A DNA stretch of 64,000 bases from Cyanobium sp. Morenito 9A2 (GTDB lineage Bacteria; Cyanobacteriota; Cyanobacteriia; PCC-6307; Cyanobiaceae): contig NZ_JAGQBJ010000001.1 of the NCBI RefSeq assembly GCF_024345575.1, positions 372,001 to 436,000 on the forward strand, read 5' to 3'. A program made the position numbers and the translations under genes. Within the stretch, counting starts at the first letter, position 1. Every line of letters begins with the position of its first letter. This document shows positions 63,608-64,000 of this stretch, in pieces. Under the pieces are notes generated by a model that did not search any database, was not told the DNA's origin, and was given only the letters and a program-made list of their open reading frames with translations.

Positions 63608-64000
63608 AACCCCAAGCGCGATCTGTGCTGGCCCTCGATGTGGGGCGCCGCCGGCTGGGCCTGGCCGGCTGCGATGCGCTCGGGCTCACGGTCAGCCCCC
63701 TGGCGCCGCTGCTGCGGGCCGCTTATCCGCTTGATCTGGCCAAGGTTCAGGTGGTGGTGGCCCAGCGACGGGTGCGGGCGCTGGTGGTGGGTCTCCCCCT
63801 CGATGCCCAGCAGCGACCCACCGAGCAGGCCCGCCACTGCCGTCGCTACGGCGAACGCCTTGCCCGCGACCTGGATCTGCCCCTGGCCTGGGTGAACGAG
63901 CACGCCAGCAGCTGGGCGGCCGCTGACCAGTTGCAGCTCCACGGGGACCGCAGCGGCGCCCTCGACAGTGCCGCTGCGGCGCTGTTGCTCGAGCAGTGGT
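63604..64000 (+). CDS. ruvX: RuvX/YqgF Holliday junction resolvase, cut by window end
   Basis: The frame starts at TTG (63604), overlapping the stop of the gene before it, or at a GTG at 63622, and runs off the right edge after about 132 residues, close to the normal length of 140-160. VLALDVGRRRLGLAGCD is the first catalytic motif with its aspartate, ALVVGLPLDAQQRPTEQARH the second block, LAWVNEHASSWAA the glutamate-containing motif and ALDSAAAALLLEQW the final aspartate block. YqgF family members resolve junctions and also process pre-16S rRNA in bacteria. Confidence 0.92.
   Translation, partial: MKPQARSVLALDVGRRRLGLAGCDALGLTVSPLAPLLRAAYPLDLAKVQVVVAQRRVRALVVGLPLDAQQRPTEQARHCRRYGERLARDLDLPLAWVNEHASSWAAADQLQLHGDRSGALDSAAAALLLEQW

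Overview
The window looks like chromosome from a GC-rich, freshwater-type picocyanobacterium (Cyanobium or a close Synechococcus relative). The evidence is a phycobilisome rod-linker gene, a glycine-rich cyanobacterial RNA-binding protein, a class III glutamine synthetase with a near-consensus NtcA site, a CPP1/DUF3353 protein, a DUF1400 protein, a fused PyrF-PyrE, several small picocyanobacterial proteins, and repeated GCGATCGC (HIP1) octamers. The organism is an inference; no rRNA, tRNA, CRISPR array or intact insertion sequence was seen.

Layout. 0-7.3 kb: end of a DUF924 gene, glycogen phosphorylase, and the facing pair glnN and pyrFE. 7.3-14.4 kb: an intact PAS-GGDEF-EAL protein, then a gene graveyard holding a decayed cellulose synthase (bcsA), its HlyD-like partner and a decayed sulfate-binding protein, with one intact plastid-lipid-associated-like gene among them. 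14.4-23.4 kb: rhomboid protease, SIMPL protein, a SepF-like protein overlapping an RND efflux operon, a PfkB kinase, a universal stress protein and small unknowns. 23.4-31.6 kb: a CHASE4-GGDEF-EAL protein, a DUF1400 protein, a PAS-GGDEF protein, CorA and an AP2/HNH protein. 31.6-38.3 kb: a decayed B12-binding radical SAM gene, a glycosyltransferase overlapping a debranching-type glucosidase, the RRM protein and the linker gene. 38.3-45.5 kb: small unknowns, a cluster of two substrate-binding proteins (one fused to a VWA domain) plus a coiled-coil membrane protein, a VOC protein, and a FetAB-like ABC exporter. 45.5-48.5 kb: a TspO-like protein followed by about 2.5 kb without a convincing gene. 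48.5-64 kb: densely packed genes including an amine-oxidase-like flavoprotein, TauE/SafE, MarC, CPP1-like, prfC-FUSC-methyltransferase, an isochorismatase-fold protein with DoxX, SulP, a frameshifted hemerythrin-like gene, PIN-PhoH, an F420-ligase-like protein and ruvX (cut by the window end).

Themes. Storage glucan metabolism appears twice (glgP; the glycosyltransferase/glucosidase pair). c-di-GMP signalling appears three times in intact genes, while the one recognisable c-di-GMP receptor, the PilZ domain of BcsA, is dead. Nitrogen control of glnN may extend to pyrFE, which lies 44 bases downstream on the same strand. The most likely undescribed system is the substrate-binding/VWA/coiled-coil cluster at 39.8-43.3 kb, which has no obvious transporter of its own.
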